A DNA stretch of 64,000 nucleotides from JAVBTT01 sp031556035 (GCA_031556035.1 JAVBTT010000011.1:17674-81673); one strand, 5' to 3'; positions 1 through 9,013 are shown, numbered from the stretch's first letter. Notes: generated by a model not told the origin, from the sequence alone. Made by a program: numbers and translations.

Positions 1-2
1 CT

Positions 3-599
3 GACAAAAGCGCGGCCGCTTCCGGCTGTGAATCCGAATCCCGCTCAGGAAGAGTTTTTTTTGAGCTGTACTGCTGGGCCGGATCGATAATGTCGGCGAT
101 TTTAGCCGTTGTATTGCTGTTTGCCTTTGTTGTGAGAATGTATCCTGTCAAAGGGAGGTCTATGCTGGATACGCTGCACGATGGGGAGCGGCTGGTGGTT
201 TCCAGGCTGTTTTACACTCCGTCACGCGGGGATATTGTAATATTATTCAAGGACGGGCTGGAGGACGCGTACGATTCTGAAACAGGAATGTATTCCCCCC
301 TGGTCAAAAGGGTGATCGCCATAGCGGGGGATACGGTGGAGTATGACTCGGAAAATGGGCGGATGCTTGTCAACGGAGCCGCGCTTGACGAACCCTATAT
401 ACTGCAGCCCATGCGCCGTATGGGGGACATGGACGGCCGGAAAACGGTGCCGGCTGGCTGCGTGTTCGTCATGGGCGACAACCGCAACGATTCCCTCGAC
501 AGCAGATACTCCCGGGTAGGATTTGTGGACGAGAGGGAGATACTCGGCAGAACTTTGTTTAGGCTTGTGCCGCTGAGCAAGTTTGGAGCGGTAAAGTGA
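3..599 (+). CDS. lepB: Signal peptidase I (5' end outside the window)
   Basis: This membrane-anchored serine/lysine-dyad protease cuts Sec and Tat signal peptides on the outer face of the membrane. The reading frame is open to the window edge, so the true start lies upstream; an internal ATG at 90 falls inside the N-terminal membrane segment and is unlikely to be the start. Visible family motifs are the hydrophobic anchor (AILAVVLLFAFVV), the catalytic-serine box GRSMLDTL, the lysine box LVKRVIAIAGD, and the conserved MGDNRNDSLDSR box. The many secreted SLH and wall-anchored proteins in the window are plausible substrates. A hairpin shared with the convergent spoIIP follows directly. Confidence 0.93.
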   Translation, partial: DKSAAASGCESESRSGRVFFELYCWAGSIMSAILAVVLLFAFVVRMYPVKGRSMLDTLHDGERLVVSRLFYTPSRGDIVILFKDGLEDAYDSETGMYSPLVKRVIAIAGDTVEYDSENGRMLVNGAALDEPYILQPMRRMGDMDGRKTVPAGCVFVMGDNRNDSLDSRYSRVGFVDEREILGRTLFRLVPLSKFGAVK

Positions 600-646
600 T
601 CCTGCCCCATGCCGGTTTCTCCGCAGGCTGAACAATATGAGAATGA

Positions 647-693
647 CAAACCGCCCTTGTCGCCGGCAATGTTCCGGACAAAGGGCGGTTTTG
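647..693. terminator. Bidirectional terminator between lepB and spoIIP
   Basis: A GC-rich stem (CAAACCGCCCTTGTC pairing with its near-complement) lies between two convergent genes. It is followed by TTTTGT on the plus strand. Confidence 0.75.
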
Positions 694-760
694 TAAATTT
701 CTATGTTGAAGGTATTAAACACGCCCTAGTATAACAACACTCCAGAAAATTTTGATTTAC

Positions 761-2086
761 TCAGCCGCGCAGCAACTCAGCTATCCGCGCGCCCGCTGTT
801 TCGCAGAACAGCTCTATTGAGAGAATCGCCTCACTCAGCGTGTTGCCGGCGGTGCCGACCTCCAGGATTATTGAGCCTGTCGTCGCGTGCTGATTGAAGC
901 GCTCCTTGCGCAGATTTACGGGCCTCATGAGCGTCGGGTATTTATCCAGCACTGTCCTGTCTATGTCGCAGGCAAAGCTCAGGTTCTGCTTCCAATTCGG
1001 GTGGGTGAGCCCTGAGCCGTCGCTGCCAACAACAATCATCATCTGGGCGGCCTTGCCCTTTTCGGTTGGGCTGACGGCCTTGTACATGGAGCCGTCGGAG
1101 GCTGAAATCGAGTCGCGGTGTATATCTATTACGACCTGTATTGACGGGTAGTCCTTCATATGCTTTTGTATCGCGGCCAGAGAACGCCCGTAAGCGCCGT
1201 TGTAGCTCGGGCTGTCGTATATCTCCCTGTCGTGGATAACATTCAGGCCGAGAGTCGAAAGCCCTTTTTCCATTTCATCGCCGAGCCTTACGACGTTGTA
1301 CCGGGTGTCCTCGGTGCGCTCGATATCGGTGGGTACATAAAAGTCGCGCTCATCGGGCAGAAAGCTTTCACTTCCGTGGGTGTGTACTATAAGCACTTGG
1401 GGCTTTGCTGCGTCCGAGACTTTCAGCGCGGGCTTTTTCAACAGCATATCCTGTGCGGATACCGGGTACTTTGTCTTGTTGTTTATGTAGACGCCGGGGG
1501 AGCCCTCCGGCGCTGTCAACGTGACTTCGAGCACACGTTTGGCGTTGGGGTCTCCCGGGCTTGGCGTGGGGAGCACACGGCCGTCCACCGGTTCACTTGA
1601 AGTAGTGTCAGGCAGTTCTTCGGGCGTAGCGGACTCCAAGGCTGACGGCGCGACTCCGGTCGGAAAATACCAAAAGCCCCTGGAAAATACCGGAGCCGTC
1701 TTAGGAAGCTCCAATAATACCGCGGGTGGGGCGGACGGTATGACGGACGCGGGTGAAACAGCCGCCGGGTCATGCGCCGGACTACCGGCTTCTCCGTCAA
1801 CGGCCGGAGCTAAAATGCCGAGCGCCGCGCTCTGCGCTGATAGCAGAAGAGTCCAGTCTATGCCGCCCTCGGAGGAGCCCGGCATTCCCGCGCCTCTCAT
1901 GGAGAGTTCGGCAAATTCCTTGCTTGAAGTCCAGCCCGACACCGCGCCCGAAAGCCTGGCCAAAATGTCTGTTGTTGAAACAAGCCGTACAATAAGAACC
2001 GCGCATAACAAAACGGCGACCGGCTTGAGTGAAAAGCTTGCGGCCGCCTTTGACCTGTGTCTGCGGGATGGCGATACAGCGCGCAT
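761..2086 (-). CDS. spoIIP: Stage II sporulation protein P (SpoIIP)
   Basis: SpoIIP is the cell-wall amidase/endopeptidase of the SpoIIDMP machine that thins septal peptidoglycan and drives forespore engulfment. The 441-residue protein has an N-terminal membrane segment (about residues 20-40), a long Pro/Ser-rich linker typical of variable SpoIIP N-termini, and a C-terminal amidase_3-like catalytic domain from about residue 225. That domain shows the metal-site motifs VLIVHTHGSESF and VVIDIHRDSI. An AAGGGGG ribosome site precedes the ATG. It lies 94 bp downstream of gpr, the order usual in spore-forming Firmicutes. Confidence 0.93.
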   Translation of the reverse strand: MRAVSPSRRHRSKAAASFSLKPVAVLLCAVLIVRLVSTTDILARLSGAVSGWTSSKEFAELSMRGAGMPGSSEGGIDWTLLLSAQSAALGILAPAVDGEAGSPAHDPAAVSPASVIPSAPPAVLLELPKTAPVFSRGFWYFPTGVAPSALESATPEELPDTTSSEPVDGRVLPTPSPGDPNAKRVLEVTLTAPEGSPGVYINNKTKYPVSAQDMLLKKPALKVSDAAKPQVLIVHTHGSESFLPDERDFYVPTDIERTEDTRYNVVRLGDEMEKGLSTLGLNVIHDREIYDSPSYNGAYGRSLAAIQKHMKDYPSIQVVIDIHRDSISASDGSMYKAVSPTEKGKAAQMMIVVGSDGSGLTHPNWKQNLSFACDIDRTVLDKYPTLMRPVNLRKERFNQHATTGSIILEVGTAGNTLSEAILSIELFCETAGARIAELLRG

Positions 2087-2180
2087 GATGCCCGCCCCCT
2101 TCTCATGTATAGATATTACATGTATATGGGACGCGGGGGCGTGTTTATGAGTGTCAATTTTTGGAGCACCCCGCCATTTG

Positions 2181-3098
2181 TCACGCCAGGAAGTTTGTTA
2201 CATCCTCAAAGCTCAGCTCTGGATGCAGCGTCAGATTCAGCGCGTAGCCAATCACGCGCGCGATATCCTCCACATGGGTATCTATCTCCTTCGGCGTGAC
2301 TATCAGACCCCCGCTGTACGGCGCGACCGCTTCCGGATCCACGTCGCTGAGCCCGGCCTGCTCGGCGAGATCGGCCACCAGCGTAACCGCGTCGACTACG
2401 GTCGGTACGCCCAGCGCGATTACCGGCACGCCAAGCGTCTCCCTGTTGAGAGCGGCCCTGGCGTTGCCCACTCCCGAGCCGGGTACGATCCCCGTGTCCG
2501 AAAGCTGTATCGTGTTGCAGAGCCGCGACAGCTTGCGCGAGGCCAAAGCGTCCACCATTACAACAGCCTTGGGGCTTGCCTTGCCGATGACGCCCCTGAT
2601 TATCTCGGCGCTCTCCATGCCGGTGGTGCCGAGCACCCCGGGGGTTATTGCCGCCACGGGCCTCATGTTTCCGAAGGCGTCCGGCAGGCGCTCCACAAGA
2701 TGCCTTGTCACCATCACCGACTCGCAGGTGAGGGGCCCGATCGCGTCAGGAGTGATAGCCCTGTTGCCCAGTCCCGCTATCAGCACCGTGTCGTGCTGCT
2801 CAAGCTGTAACAGTGCGCTCAGCTCCTCCGCTACCGCCTGGGCGGAGCGCTTGAAGACATCAGAATCCCTTTTGGCAAGCCCTGTGAGCTCCACCGTCAC
2901 ATAGCGCCCCACCGGCTTTCCAAGCGCCTCGGAGCCCTGTTCGTTTAATATTTCCACATGGGTGACCCTGCAGCCGTTCCGGTCGTATTCCCTGGCCTTG
3001 ACGCCCGGGAGCTGAGTTTCCTCCTGGACGCTCTCCTTCCACAATTCGTGGGCTTCGATCGCCAGATCGGTTCTTTTCTGAGCCAAGCGCCGACACAT
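2181..3098 (-). CDS. gpr: Germination protease GPR
   Basis: GPR (peptidase family A25) degrades the small acid-soluble DNA-binding spore proteins when germination begins. It is made in the forespore as a zymogen. The conserved opening RTDLAIE, near the autoprocessing site, is present at about residues 9-15, followed by VTHVEILNEQG, TVLIAGLGNRAITPDAIGP and GIVPGSGVGNAR. The start is uncertain: the ATG at 3098 sits almost on top of AGGAGAGG, and an in-frame TTG at 3086 is better spaced. A palindromic repeat element (3111-3213) ends just upstream, so it may overlap the promoter. Confidence 0.93.
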   Translation of the reverse strand: MCRRLAQKRTDLAIEAHELWKESVQEETQLPGVKAREYDRNGCRVTHVEILNEQGSEALGKPVGRYVTVELTGLAKRDSDVFKRSAQAVAEELSALLQLEQHDTVLIAGLGNRAITPDAIGPLTCESVMVTRHLVERLPDAFGNMRPVAAITPGVLGTTGMESAEIIRGVIGKASPKAVVMVDALASRKLSRLCNTIQLSDTGIVPGSGVGNARAALNRETLGVPVIALGVPTVVDAVTLVADLAEQAGLSDVDPEAVAPYSGGLIVTPKEIDTHVEDIARVIGYALNLTLHPELSFEDVTNFLA

Positions 3099-3110
3099 CC
3101 TCTCCTGTAT

Positions 3111-3213
3111 AATGCCAATACCTGTTTAAAACCTGACATATTATTTTTTAAAAGCTTGCCGTAGCAAGCTTTTAAAAAATAATGAGTGAAAGGTTTTAAC
3201 ATGGGATTAGTAT
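3111..3213. repeat. Palindromic repeat element, copy A1
   Basis: This roughly 103-bp element has a left arm at 3111-3137, whose reverse complement contains AGGTTTTAAACAGGTATTGG. Its right arm (3188-3213) contains AGGTTTTAACATGGGATTAG. Between them lies a perfect 20-bp hairpin (arms 3140-3159 and 3164-3183) with the core AAGCTTGC. It sits between gpr and the coat genes and could also act as a terminator for the coat operon, because the stem base is T/A-rich on both strands. Confidence 0.7.
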
Positions 3214-3262
3214 AAGCCGCCCGGAACCGAGGCCCCGGGCGGCTTGCCCCTTGACGCCCCGC

Positions 3263-3535
3263 TCAGGCGCCCTGGAACTTGTTCAGCACAGTTGTGATCT
3301 CATTGGGAGGGGCGTTCTTAACCTGATACCAGCCGCGCGTCGACATCTCGGTGAACAGCTCGTACTGGATCAGATGCTCCTCGTTCAGAATCTTTAAAAA
3401 GTCATCCCTAAGAGCCGTGCACTGGCACTCCCCCGCATAGGTGTTGTAATTGCTGGCGGCGAATTTCTGGCTGGAGAGCAGATCTCCGAGAACTTCTTTA
3501 TCCCCCATGTTTCCAGCGGTCATATTGTTGTTCAT
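3263..3535 (-). CDS. Spore coat protein, CotF family
   Basis: This 90-residue protein matches the small CotF-like family: a short helical pair with DLLSSQKFAASNYNTYAGEC near the N-terminus, then a conserved LNEEHLIQYELFTEMSTRGWY segment and a Pro-rich tail. Such proteins are deposited on the spore coat; their biochemical role is not defined. A strong AGGAGAGG ribosome site precedes the ATG. It lies 13 bp downstream of another small helical protein gene, and the two form an operon. Confidence 0.85.
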   Translation of the reverse strand: MNNNMTAGNMGDKEVLGDLLSSQKFAASNYNTYAGECQCTALRDDFLKILNEEHLIQYELFTEMSTRGWYQVKNAPPNEITTVLNKFQGA

Positions 3536-3548
3536 GGATAACCTCTCC

Positions 3549-3734
3549 TTACTTTAAATGGCTTATAAGCTTGTCGTAATGCTGCTGATGGCGCGACGCG
3601 ATGGATTCGCACTTCGTCTTAAGGGCAGGATCCGCGCACTGCGTAGCCATTGTACGGTACTTCTTGATAAGAACCTGTTCGCTTTGAAGCTGCTCCTCAA
3701 GCGCTGTCAATTCCTTGGTGGTAAGGTTTGGCAT
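3549..3734 (-). CDS. Small helical spore coat-associated protein
   Basis: The 61-residue, two-helix protein (LTALEEQLQSEQVLIKKYRT, then CADPALKTKCESIASRHQQHYDKL) resembles the short ferritin-like partners that precede CotF-like genes in Clostridia. I assign a coat role from its pairing with the downstream CotF gene and from general similarity, not from a catalytic motif. The ribosome site AAAGGAG is well placed. It is the first gene of a two-gene minus-strand operon. Confidence 0.7.
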   Translation of the reverse strand: MPNLTTKELTALEEQLQSEQVLIKKYRTMATQCADPALKTKCESIASRHQQHYDKLISHLK

Positions 3735-3927
3735 AACTTCTCACTCCTTTGTTAAAGTCAAGCCTATTATTTCATTGTTGTGTGGTTTTATACATAAATG
3801 TGACCATTGCCTCGGCTATCCTCGACCGCGTCCTGTGTCACGCCACCGTTATCAACATCAACTTTTCGCATTTGCGCGTTGAGCCTGACGCAGGCGGCGG
3901 CGGGCGGCGCATTTCCCCGCCGCTGGC

Positions 3928-3953
3928 GGCAAGGTTTAACTGGTATATCAATA
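3928..3953 (+). repeat. Repeat arm, copy B1, in the 3735-4062 gap
   Basis: The 328-bp gap between the coat operon and rlmB holds the arm CAAGGTTTAACTGGTATATC, nearly identical to arms at 54098-54126 and 58089-58114. A GC-rich palindromic stretch (about 3893-3930) precedes it. Apart from this and the rlmB promoter I see no gene in the gap. Confidence 0.65.
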
Positions 3954-3984
3954 ATCGTAAATTGAATAACCGATCTTCTCTTGC

Positions 3985-4013
3985 TTGTTATGAAAACAAA
4001 GCTGTGCTATAAT
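3985..4013 (+). promoter_or_regulatory. Probable housekeeping promoter for rlmB
   Basis: TTGTTA and TATAAT are separated by 17 bp. They lie 50 bp upstream of the rlmB start. Confidence 0.6.
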
Positions 4014-4062
4014 GAGTCGAAATATGTTCCAGACATGATCTAATGAAACGGACGATGCATAT

Positions 4063-4797
4063 ATGAATGAAAATTTCCATATTGAAGGACGCCGCGCCGT
4101 GCGCGAGGCGCTCGCCGCCGGCAGGACGCTGGACAGGCTCTACATCCTTTCGGGAGGCGAGGGTCTTGGGGAGCTTGCCGCCAGGGCAAAAGCCGCCGGA
4201 GCGGTCATTGTTGAGTGCGGACGCCAGAGGCTGGACTCCATGTCCCTCACCAAGGCGCACCAGGGGGTAATAGCGGTGGCCGCCGCCCACAAATACGCCG
4301 ATCCAGAGGACATACTGCGCCGCGCGGAGGGGCTTGGCGAGCCCCCGTTTATCGTGGTGTGCGACTGCATTGAGGACGAGGGAAACCTCGGGGCGGTTAT
4401 CAGGAGCGCGGAGGCTGCCGGAGCGCACGGGGTCGTTATCCCCAAGCGCAGGAGCGCGGGGCTGTCCGCCGTAACAGCCAAGGCCAGCGCCGGCGCGGTC
4501 GAGCATCTTCCCGTCGCGCGCGTTCCGGGCATACCCGCCTATCTGCGTGAGCTGAAGGATCAAAATATCTGGATATACGGCACGGACGCCGACGCTGATA
4601 AATCGGTCTTTGACGCGGACTTTTCCGGAGGGATCGCCATTGTCGTAGGCTCCGAGGGTCAGGGGATGTCCCGACTCACGGCCGAGAACTGCGACTTCAT
4701 GCTGAAAATTCCGCTGTACGGCAGGATATCGTCCCTGAACGTGTCCGCCGCCGCCGCTGTTGTGCTCTGTCAGGCGGCGCACTTCAGGCACAAGTAG
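4063..4797 (+). CDS. rlmB: 23S rRNA 2'-O-methyltransferase, TrmH/RlmB family
   Basis: A SPOUT-fold methyltransferase that uses SAM to methylate a ribose 2'-OH, most likely in 23S rRNA. The N-terminal substrate-binding domain starts with FHIEGRRAVREAL. The C-terminal SPOUT domain carries the three family motifs: EGNLGAVIRSAEAAG (motif 1), VGSEGQGM (motif 2) and IPLYGRISSLNVSAA (motif 3, the trefoil-knot cofactor pocket). The length of 244 residues is normal. The ribosome site is weak. It is 57 bp upstream of the large membrane protein and may be co-transcribed with it. TrmH-type tRNA methylation is the main alternative. Confidence 0.9.
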   Translation: MNENFHIEGRRAVREALAAGRTLDRLYILSGGEGLGELAARAKAAGAVIVECGRQRLDSMSLTKAHQGVIAVAAAHKYADPEDILRRAEGLGEPPFIVVCDCIEDEGNLGAVIRSAEAAGAHGVVIPKRRSAGLSAVTAKASAGAVEHLPVARVPGIPAYLRELKDQNIWIYGTDADADKSVFDADFSGGIAIVVGSEGQGMSRLTAENCDFMLKIPLYGRISSLNVSAAAAVVLCQAAHFRHK

Positions 4798-4854
4798 ACA
4801 GCATCAGAAAAAGACTATTATAGACCGGAAATATCCGGCCGGGGGTGTGGCAGC

Positions 4855-7104
4855 TTGAACAAAAAGCCGGGGGATCACGGAGATGATCTGGCGGAATTCA
4901 AAGAGCTCATAGGCTCGGAACCCTCGCCGGTCGACGAGGAGATATCGCTTGACTCAATAATGGCTGAGTATAAATACGAATCGGTCACAAAGCGCCGGCG
5001 TCCGCCGTCCGCCGCTCCGGTGAGCGATGATACCGCGCGCCTTATGAAGGTCGCCGAGGAAATGAAAAAGTTTGCCAGGAGCGCCGAGAGTATGCGCCAG
5101 GAGCAGACCCCGGGCACTCAGCGGGTGGGGGAGCAACCCGCCGAAAAATACAGAGCGGCGGAAAAAGCCGAGACCTCTCCTGAACCTCTCGGGGAGAAAG
5201 CTCGCGGAGGTTTTGAGGAGCCGTTTGCCCCAGAACTGGAGGAGGCTTTCTTCGGATTGCCGGACGACTTTCAAAAGGCGTTCTCCCCCTCCGGGGATTT
5301 CGTCGGCAGCGGCAGTATGGATGAGGACGAGCCGTCCGAGCACGCAAGGCCTAAAAAAAGCATTCTTAAAGCCCTCAGGCGGCATCTGAGAAGAAAGATT
5401 GAGCCCGAGGAAACCACCCCGGAGCAGGCGTGCGCCAAGCTGACTCCCTATGTAGCCGCACTGCGCCTTCGGGCGGCGGTAGCCCTTTTCCTGTTTTTAC
5501 CTTTGCTTTATATCACATTTGCCCAACCATACGGGTGGCCCATGCCCGCGTTTATTACCTATCGCGAACAGCCCTATACTTACCTTCTTGTCACCGCGCT
5601 GCTGCAAATACTTGTGATGCTCTGCGGCACCGATATAATCGCCAGAGGATTTTCCGATCTTTACCACTTGCGTCCCGGCACCGAGACCCTGATCAGTATA
5701 TCCTGCCTTGCAAGCATCCTAAATGTTCTCTCAATAGTGGCCTTCGCCAACGAGGTTAAAACGCTTGCGGACGGCAGCCAGCTCGTGAATGGCTTTATTG
5801 GCTTTCTGCCCTACAGCGCCGTCTCGGCCGGTTCGGTTTTCTTCGGCCTTATGGGGCATTATACCATGCTGAACGCGCGCCGCAGAAGCTATAAGACCGC
5901 CTCCGCGGTATCTGACCCGGACATTGTGACGCTGGAGGACAGGCTGTGGGACGACCTCTCCGGCTTCTCCCGCAAGCCGGGTGGCACTGCGGGCTTTGTC
6001 ACTAGAACCGAGCTGCCCGACATGGCCCAGCGAACCATGTCCTTTTTGGCTCCTCTGCTGATAATCGCCTCGCTGGTTCTTGCATTTATGGTGTCCTTCG
6101 GTCAGGGTAAGGCCTACCGCTTTTTCTGGGCCTGGTCGGCTATTTCCGCCTCGGCCGCGCCGTTCGGAGCGATGCTGCCGGTGGCCCTGCCGTTTTCAAA
6201 GGTTGCGAAAAGGCTTGAGCATATGCGCGCGGCGATAGCGGGCTGGAGCGCCGCCAAAAGCTTTTCGGAGGGCACCTTCGCGGTTGTGGGGGATATCGAC
6301 CTTTTCCCGGGAGACATGGTCACGCTCAACGGCCTCAAGGTGTTTGGAAGATACAGCTACGAAAAGGTTACCTCGATCGCGGCGTCGCTGCTCGCGGTCT
6401 CCGGAAGCGGCATATACAGGGCTCTCAGCAGTGTATCCTCAACCCCCAGCGGAGGACTGCGAAGCGTTACCTCCTTTGAGCATTACGAGGGCGGAGGGGT
6501 AGGCGGTGAGATCGACGGTGACAGGGTATTGCTGGGCTCCTCGGCGTTCCTGCTGAGAATGGGCATAAGGCTTCCCAAGGAGCTGAACATTAAAAACGCG
6601 GTTTTTGTTGCCGTAAACATGGATATAGCAGGTATTTTCGCGATAAATTACATCCCGGATGAGGACGTCGAGGCAGCGCTTCATCTGCTTGAGCGCCATT
6701 CGATAACCGCCGTGCTGGCGGTGAGGGATTTCAATATTTCTCCGCTTATGCTGAAAAAGCTGTTTGGGATAGACTCGGAGCGGCTTGAATACCCCCCGAT
6801 CGAGGATCGGCTGGCGCTGTCCGACCCGGACAGGGAGATATCCGGCCGGCCGGCGGCAGTGCTGACGCGGGAGGGTCTCACCCCCTACGCCGAGAGCATA
6901 GTCGGCGGCTCCAGGTTGCACCGGATATCCAAGATAAACCTGTTCGTAAACGTCATAAGCACGCTGGGCGGGCTGTTCCTGTCGTTTTTGCTGGCCTACC
7001 TCGGAACGTCCGAGATGTCGCTCGCGCCACACAACATGGTAATGTACATGCTGCTCTGGCTCCTGCTTGTGACCGTTATATCGCAGACGGCCAGCAAGTA
7101 TTAG
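4855..7104 (+). CDS. P-type ATPase-like membrane protein lacking catalytic motifs
   Basis: The 749-residue protein starts at TTG behind GGGGGTG. Residues 1-185 are charged and cytoplasmic. A membrane core with about six segments (roughly 201-455) follows, then a soluble region and two C-terminal membrane helices. The layout and local sequence resemble heavy-metal P1B ATPases. AAPFGAMLPVALPF stands where CPCALGLATP is expected. VVGDIDLFPG stands where FDKTGTLT is expected (about residue 480). LLGSSAFLLRMGI looks like the nucleotide-domain end, and LAVRDFN replaces the TGDN loop. No GDGxNDxxAL hinge is visible. I infer a non-transporting derivative, perhaps a scaffold or sensor. No phosphorylation or ion transport should be assumed. 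Confidence 0.6.
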   Translation: MNKKPGDHGDDLAEFKELIGSEPSPVDEEISLDSIMAEYKYESVTKRRRPPSAAPVSDDTARLMKVAEEMKKFARSAESMRQEQTPGTQRVGEQPAEKYRAAEKAETSPEPLGEKARGGFEEPFAPELEEAFFGLPDDFQKAFSPSGDFVGSGSMDEDEPSEHARPKKSILKALRRHLRRKIEPEETTPEQACAKLTPYVAALRLRAAVALFLFLPLLYITFAQPYGWPMPAFITYREQPYTYLLVTALLQILVMLCGTDIIARGFSDLYHLRPGTETLISISCLASILNVLSIVAFANEVKTLADGSQLVNGFIGFLPYSAVSAGSVFFGLMGHYTMLNARRRSYKTASAVSDPDIVTLEDRLWDDLSGFSRKPGGTAGFVTRTELPDMAQRTMSFLAPLLIIASLVLAFMVSFGQGKAYRFFWAWSAISASAAPFGAMLPVALPFSKVAKRLEHMRAAIAGWSAAKSFSEGTFAVVGDIDLFPGDMVTLNGLKVFGRYSYEKVTSIAASLLAVSGSGIYRALSSVSSTPSGGLRSVTSFEHYEGGGVGGEIDGDRVLLGSSAFLLRMGIRLPKELNIKNAVFVAVNMDIAGIFAINYIPDEDVEAALHLLERHSITAVLAVRDFNISPLMLKKLFGIDSERLEYPPIEDRLALSDPDREISGRPAAVLTREGLTPYAESIVGGSRLHRISKINLFVNVISTLGGLFLSFLLAYLGTSEMSLAPHNMVMYMLLWLLLVTVISQTASKY

Positions 7105-7118
7105 AATCCGGATACAAA

Positions 7119-7161
7119 CAAAGGGGATTTTGGCCGCCGAAGACGGCCAAAATCCCCTTGT
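7119..7161 (+). terminator. Terminator after the P-type ATPase-like gene
   Basis: A perfect 16-bp stem (AAGGGGATTTTGGCCG and its complement, 7121-7136 and 7144-7159) lies 16 bp past the stop codon. The T-tract is weak. Confidence 0.75.
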
Positions 7162-7242
7162 GCTAGTATTAAGGCTGTATTCCGGCTTTTGCTGATGTTG
7201 CCGCATCAATGCAGCGTGGTAAATTATAGTCCGCACAGGCAC

Positions 7243-7271
7243 TTGAAAACCGTGGTAATATATGGTATGAT
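7243..7271 (+). promoter_or_regulatory. Promoter for the first SLH protein gene
   Basis: TTGAAA and TATGAT are 17 bp apart. They lie 50 bp upstream of the chosen ATG, after the preceding terminator. Confidence 0.65.
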
Positions 7272-7321
7272 AAGTTTTGGGTCGATTGGGAGCGGGAATT
7301 GTATTTTGTGGAGGTATCGAA

Positions 7322-8935
7322 ATGAAGAGCATTTCCCACAAGCGTGCGCTTTGCTTTCTTCTCTGCGGCATGATGGTGCTGGGCGTCACAGGCACCGCCG
7401 TTCCGCGGGCGTCCGCGGCCAACTCATACAGCGCTGAGTTCGTCGTCGCCGAATGGGATTTCGGCACCGGGGAGGCTATAATTCTACCGATAGCGGCGAC
7501 CAGTACCGATGTGAGCTTTGCGAATCCGGATTTCGTATCATATTTTTCCCACTCGGGCAAAACGGAGCTTACCTATGACGACGACAATTACGCCCTGCGT
7601 GCGGACGGCTGGGCTACCGGAGAATACTGGCAGATCGAAACAAGCACCCAATGGGTCAGGGGAAGCTGCGAGAACCTTGTTCTGAGCTTTGAGGCGTTCA
7701 GTTCGCTGGACGGACCAAAAAACTTTACGGTCGAGTATTCCACGGATGGCGGGGATGGCTTTTCCCAGGTCGATGACATTGAGCTCGAAACCGAATCCTC
7801 AACATTTTCCATGGACCTTCCCGAAGCCGCCGAAGGCGCGGACGAGCTCCTTATACGCCTGCGGATGACAGACGGGGAGAGCGTTGAAGGCGGGGGTGTC
7901 TCGCGGGACGGCCTTAGCTATATAAACTGCGTATCCGTCAAATGGACATACATAGGGCCCAGGCTGGCTCCCCCGTCTGCGACTCCCGCCCCGGGCACAG
8001 ACTTGGACCGAAGCGGATTTCCCAGCGAAATCATACTTAAAGCGCCGTTTCATCCGGATTTCCCCAATTACTCTGAGGATGATTCGGACGCGTTGATAAT
8101 GTACACCATCAATGATCCCGATATAGAGGGGAACGGCATACCATACACCGGACCGATAACCGGTCTCCCGTCCGGGGATTTTACGATCAGGGCCGTGAGT
8201 ATTCTGGAGATTACGATGACTATGGAGAACGAAACCAGCGATCTCGCTGTGATGGAATATAAGTTTAATTCAATCGGCACAGACCCAGACCCAGACCCTG
8301 ATACCGGCAACCCCGGAACCGTTGTTGTTGAGGATGAAATCCCCCTCACCGACCTCCCCGTCAGCTTTGACGACATATCCGGCCACTGGGCCGAGAGCTT
8401 TATCGCTGCGATAGCCGCCAAGGGGTATGTCAGCGGGGTCGGCGGCGGCAATTTCGCCCCGGACAGGATGATGACCAGGGCCGAATTCTGCCAGACTCTG
8501 TTCAACGCCTTCGGCTCGGAGGACGATGATCTCGGAGCAAAGGCGTTTACCGACATTCTCGCCTCAGACTGGTATTTTAAGGCGGTCATGTGGGCCGCAG
8601 GAATGGAGCTGGCAGGGGGCTTCACGGACGGCTCCTTCAGGCCGGATCAGCCCATAACGCGCCAGGATATGGCCGTCATGACAGTAAAGCTTTGTTCCGC
8701 TTGTAAAATTCAGCTTCCAGAAGTCGCCAGCGAGGCTTTCGCCGACGACTCCTCAATCGCCGGATACGCGCGCACCGCCGTGTACGCGCTCAAGGCGGGC
8801 GGCGTGATCTCGGGCAAGCCCGGCAACAGGTTCGATCCAGTTGGGCTGGTGACCCGAGCCGAATGCGCCGTAATACTGTGCCGCCTGCTCGAGTACGCGC
8901 AGCCGACGCCCCCCGATGACAATACCCCGGCGTAA
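7322..8935 (+). CDS. Secreted protein with three C-terminal SLH domains
   Basis: The start at 7322 is chosen for its GGAGG site; it gives a 537-residue precursor with a clear signal peptide (KRALCFLLCGMMVLGV, cleavage after ASA). The N-terminal half is a beta-rich domain of unknown function. A CHB_HEX-like strand pattern follows (YTGPITGLPSGDFTIRA), then an acidic linker (DPDPDPD). Three SLH repeats follow: FDDISGHWAESFIAAIAAKG, FTDILASDWYFKAVMWAAG, and a third starting FADDSSIAGYARTAVYALKA. SLH domains bind secondary wall polymers and hold proteins at the cell surface. A terminator follows. Confidence 0.85.
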   Translation: MKSISHKRALCFLLCGMMVLGVTGTAVPRASAANSYSAEFVVAEWDFGTGEAIILPIAATSTDVSFANPDFVSYFSHSGKTELTYDDDNYALRADGWATGEYWQIETSTQWVRGSCENLVLSFEAFSSLDGPKNFTVEYSTDGGDGFSQVDDIELETESSTFSMDLPEAAEGADELLIRLRMTDGESVEGGGVSRDGLSYINCVSVKWTYIGPRLAPPSATPAPGTDLDRSGFPSEIILKAPFHPDFPNYSEDDSDALIMYTINDPDIEGNGIPYTGPITGLPSGDFTIRAVSILEITMTMENETSDLAVMEYKFNSIGTDPDPDPDTGNPGTVVVEDEIPLTDLPVSFDDISGHWAESFIAAIAAKGYVSGVGGGNFAPDRMMTRAEFCQTLFNAFGSEDDDLGAKAFTDILASDWYFKAVMWAAGMELAGGFTDGSFRPDQPITRQDMAVMTVKLCSACKIQLPEVASEAFADDSSIAGYARTAVYALKAGGVISGKPGNRFDPVGLVTRAECAVILCRLLEYAQPTPPDDNTPA

Positions 8936-8953
8936 TAGCGCCTGAGTCCTCTA

Positions 8954-8997
8954 CATATACACTGCCCCGCGCCTTAAGGCGCGGGGCAGTGTATATG
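8954..8997. terminator. Bidirectional terminator
   Basis: A perfect stem, CATATACACTGCCCCGCGCC with its complement around TTAA, lies between convergent genes. Confidence 0.8.
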
Positions 8998-9013
8998 TCC
9001 ATAATTATAAGTA

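Noticed and set aside
4855..7104. Calling the large membrane protein a copper or cadmium exporter
   Set aside because: Similarity is limited to layout; the phosphorylation, metal-site and hinge motifs are all missing.
6439..7560. A 373-codon minus-strand frame spanning the end of the P-type ATPase-like gene
   Set aside because: It crosses a terminator and a promoter of plus-strand genes and has no recognisable domain.
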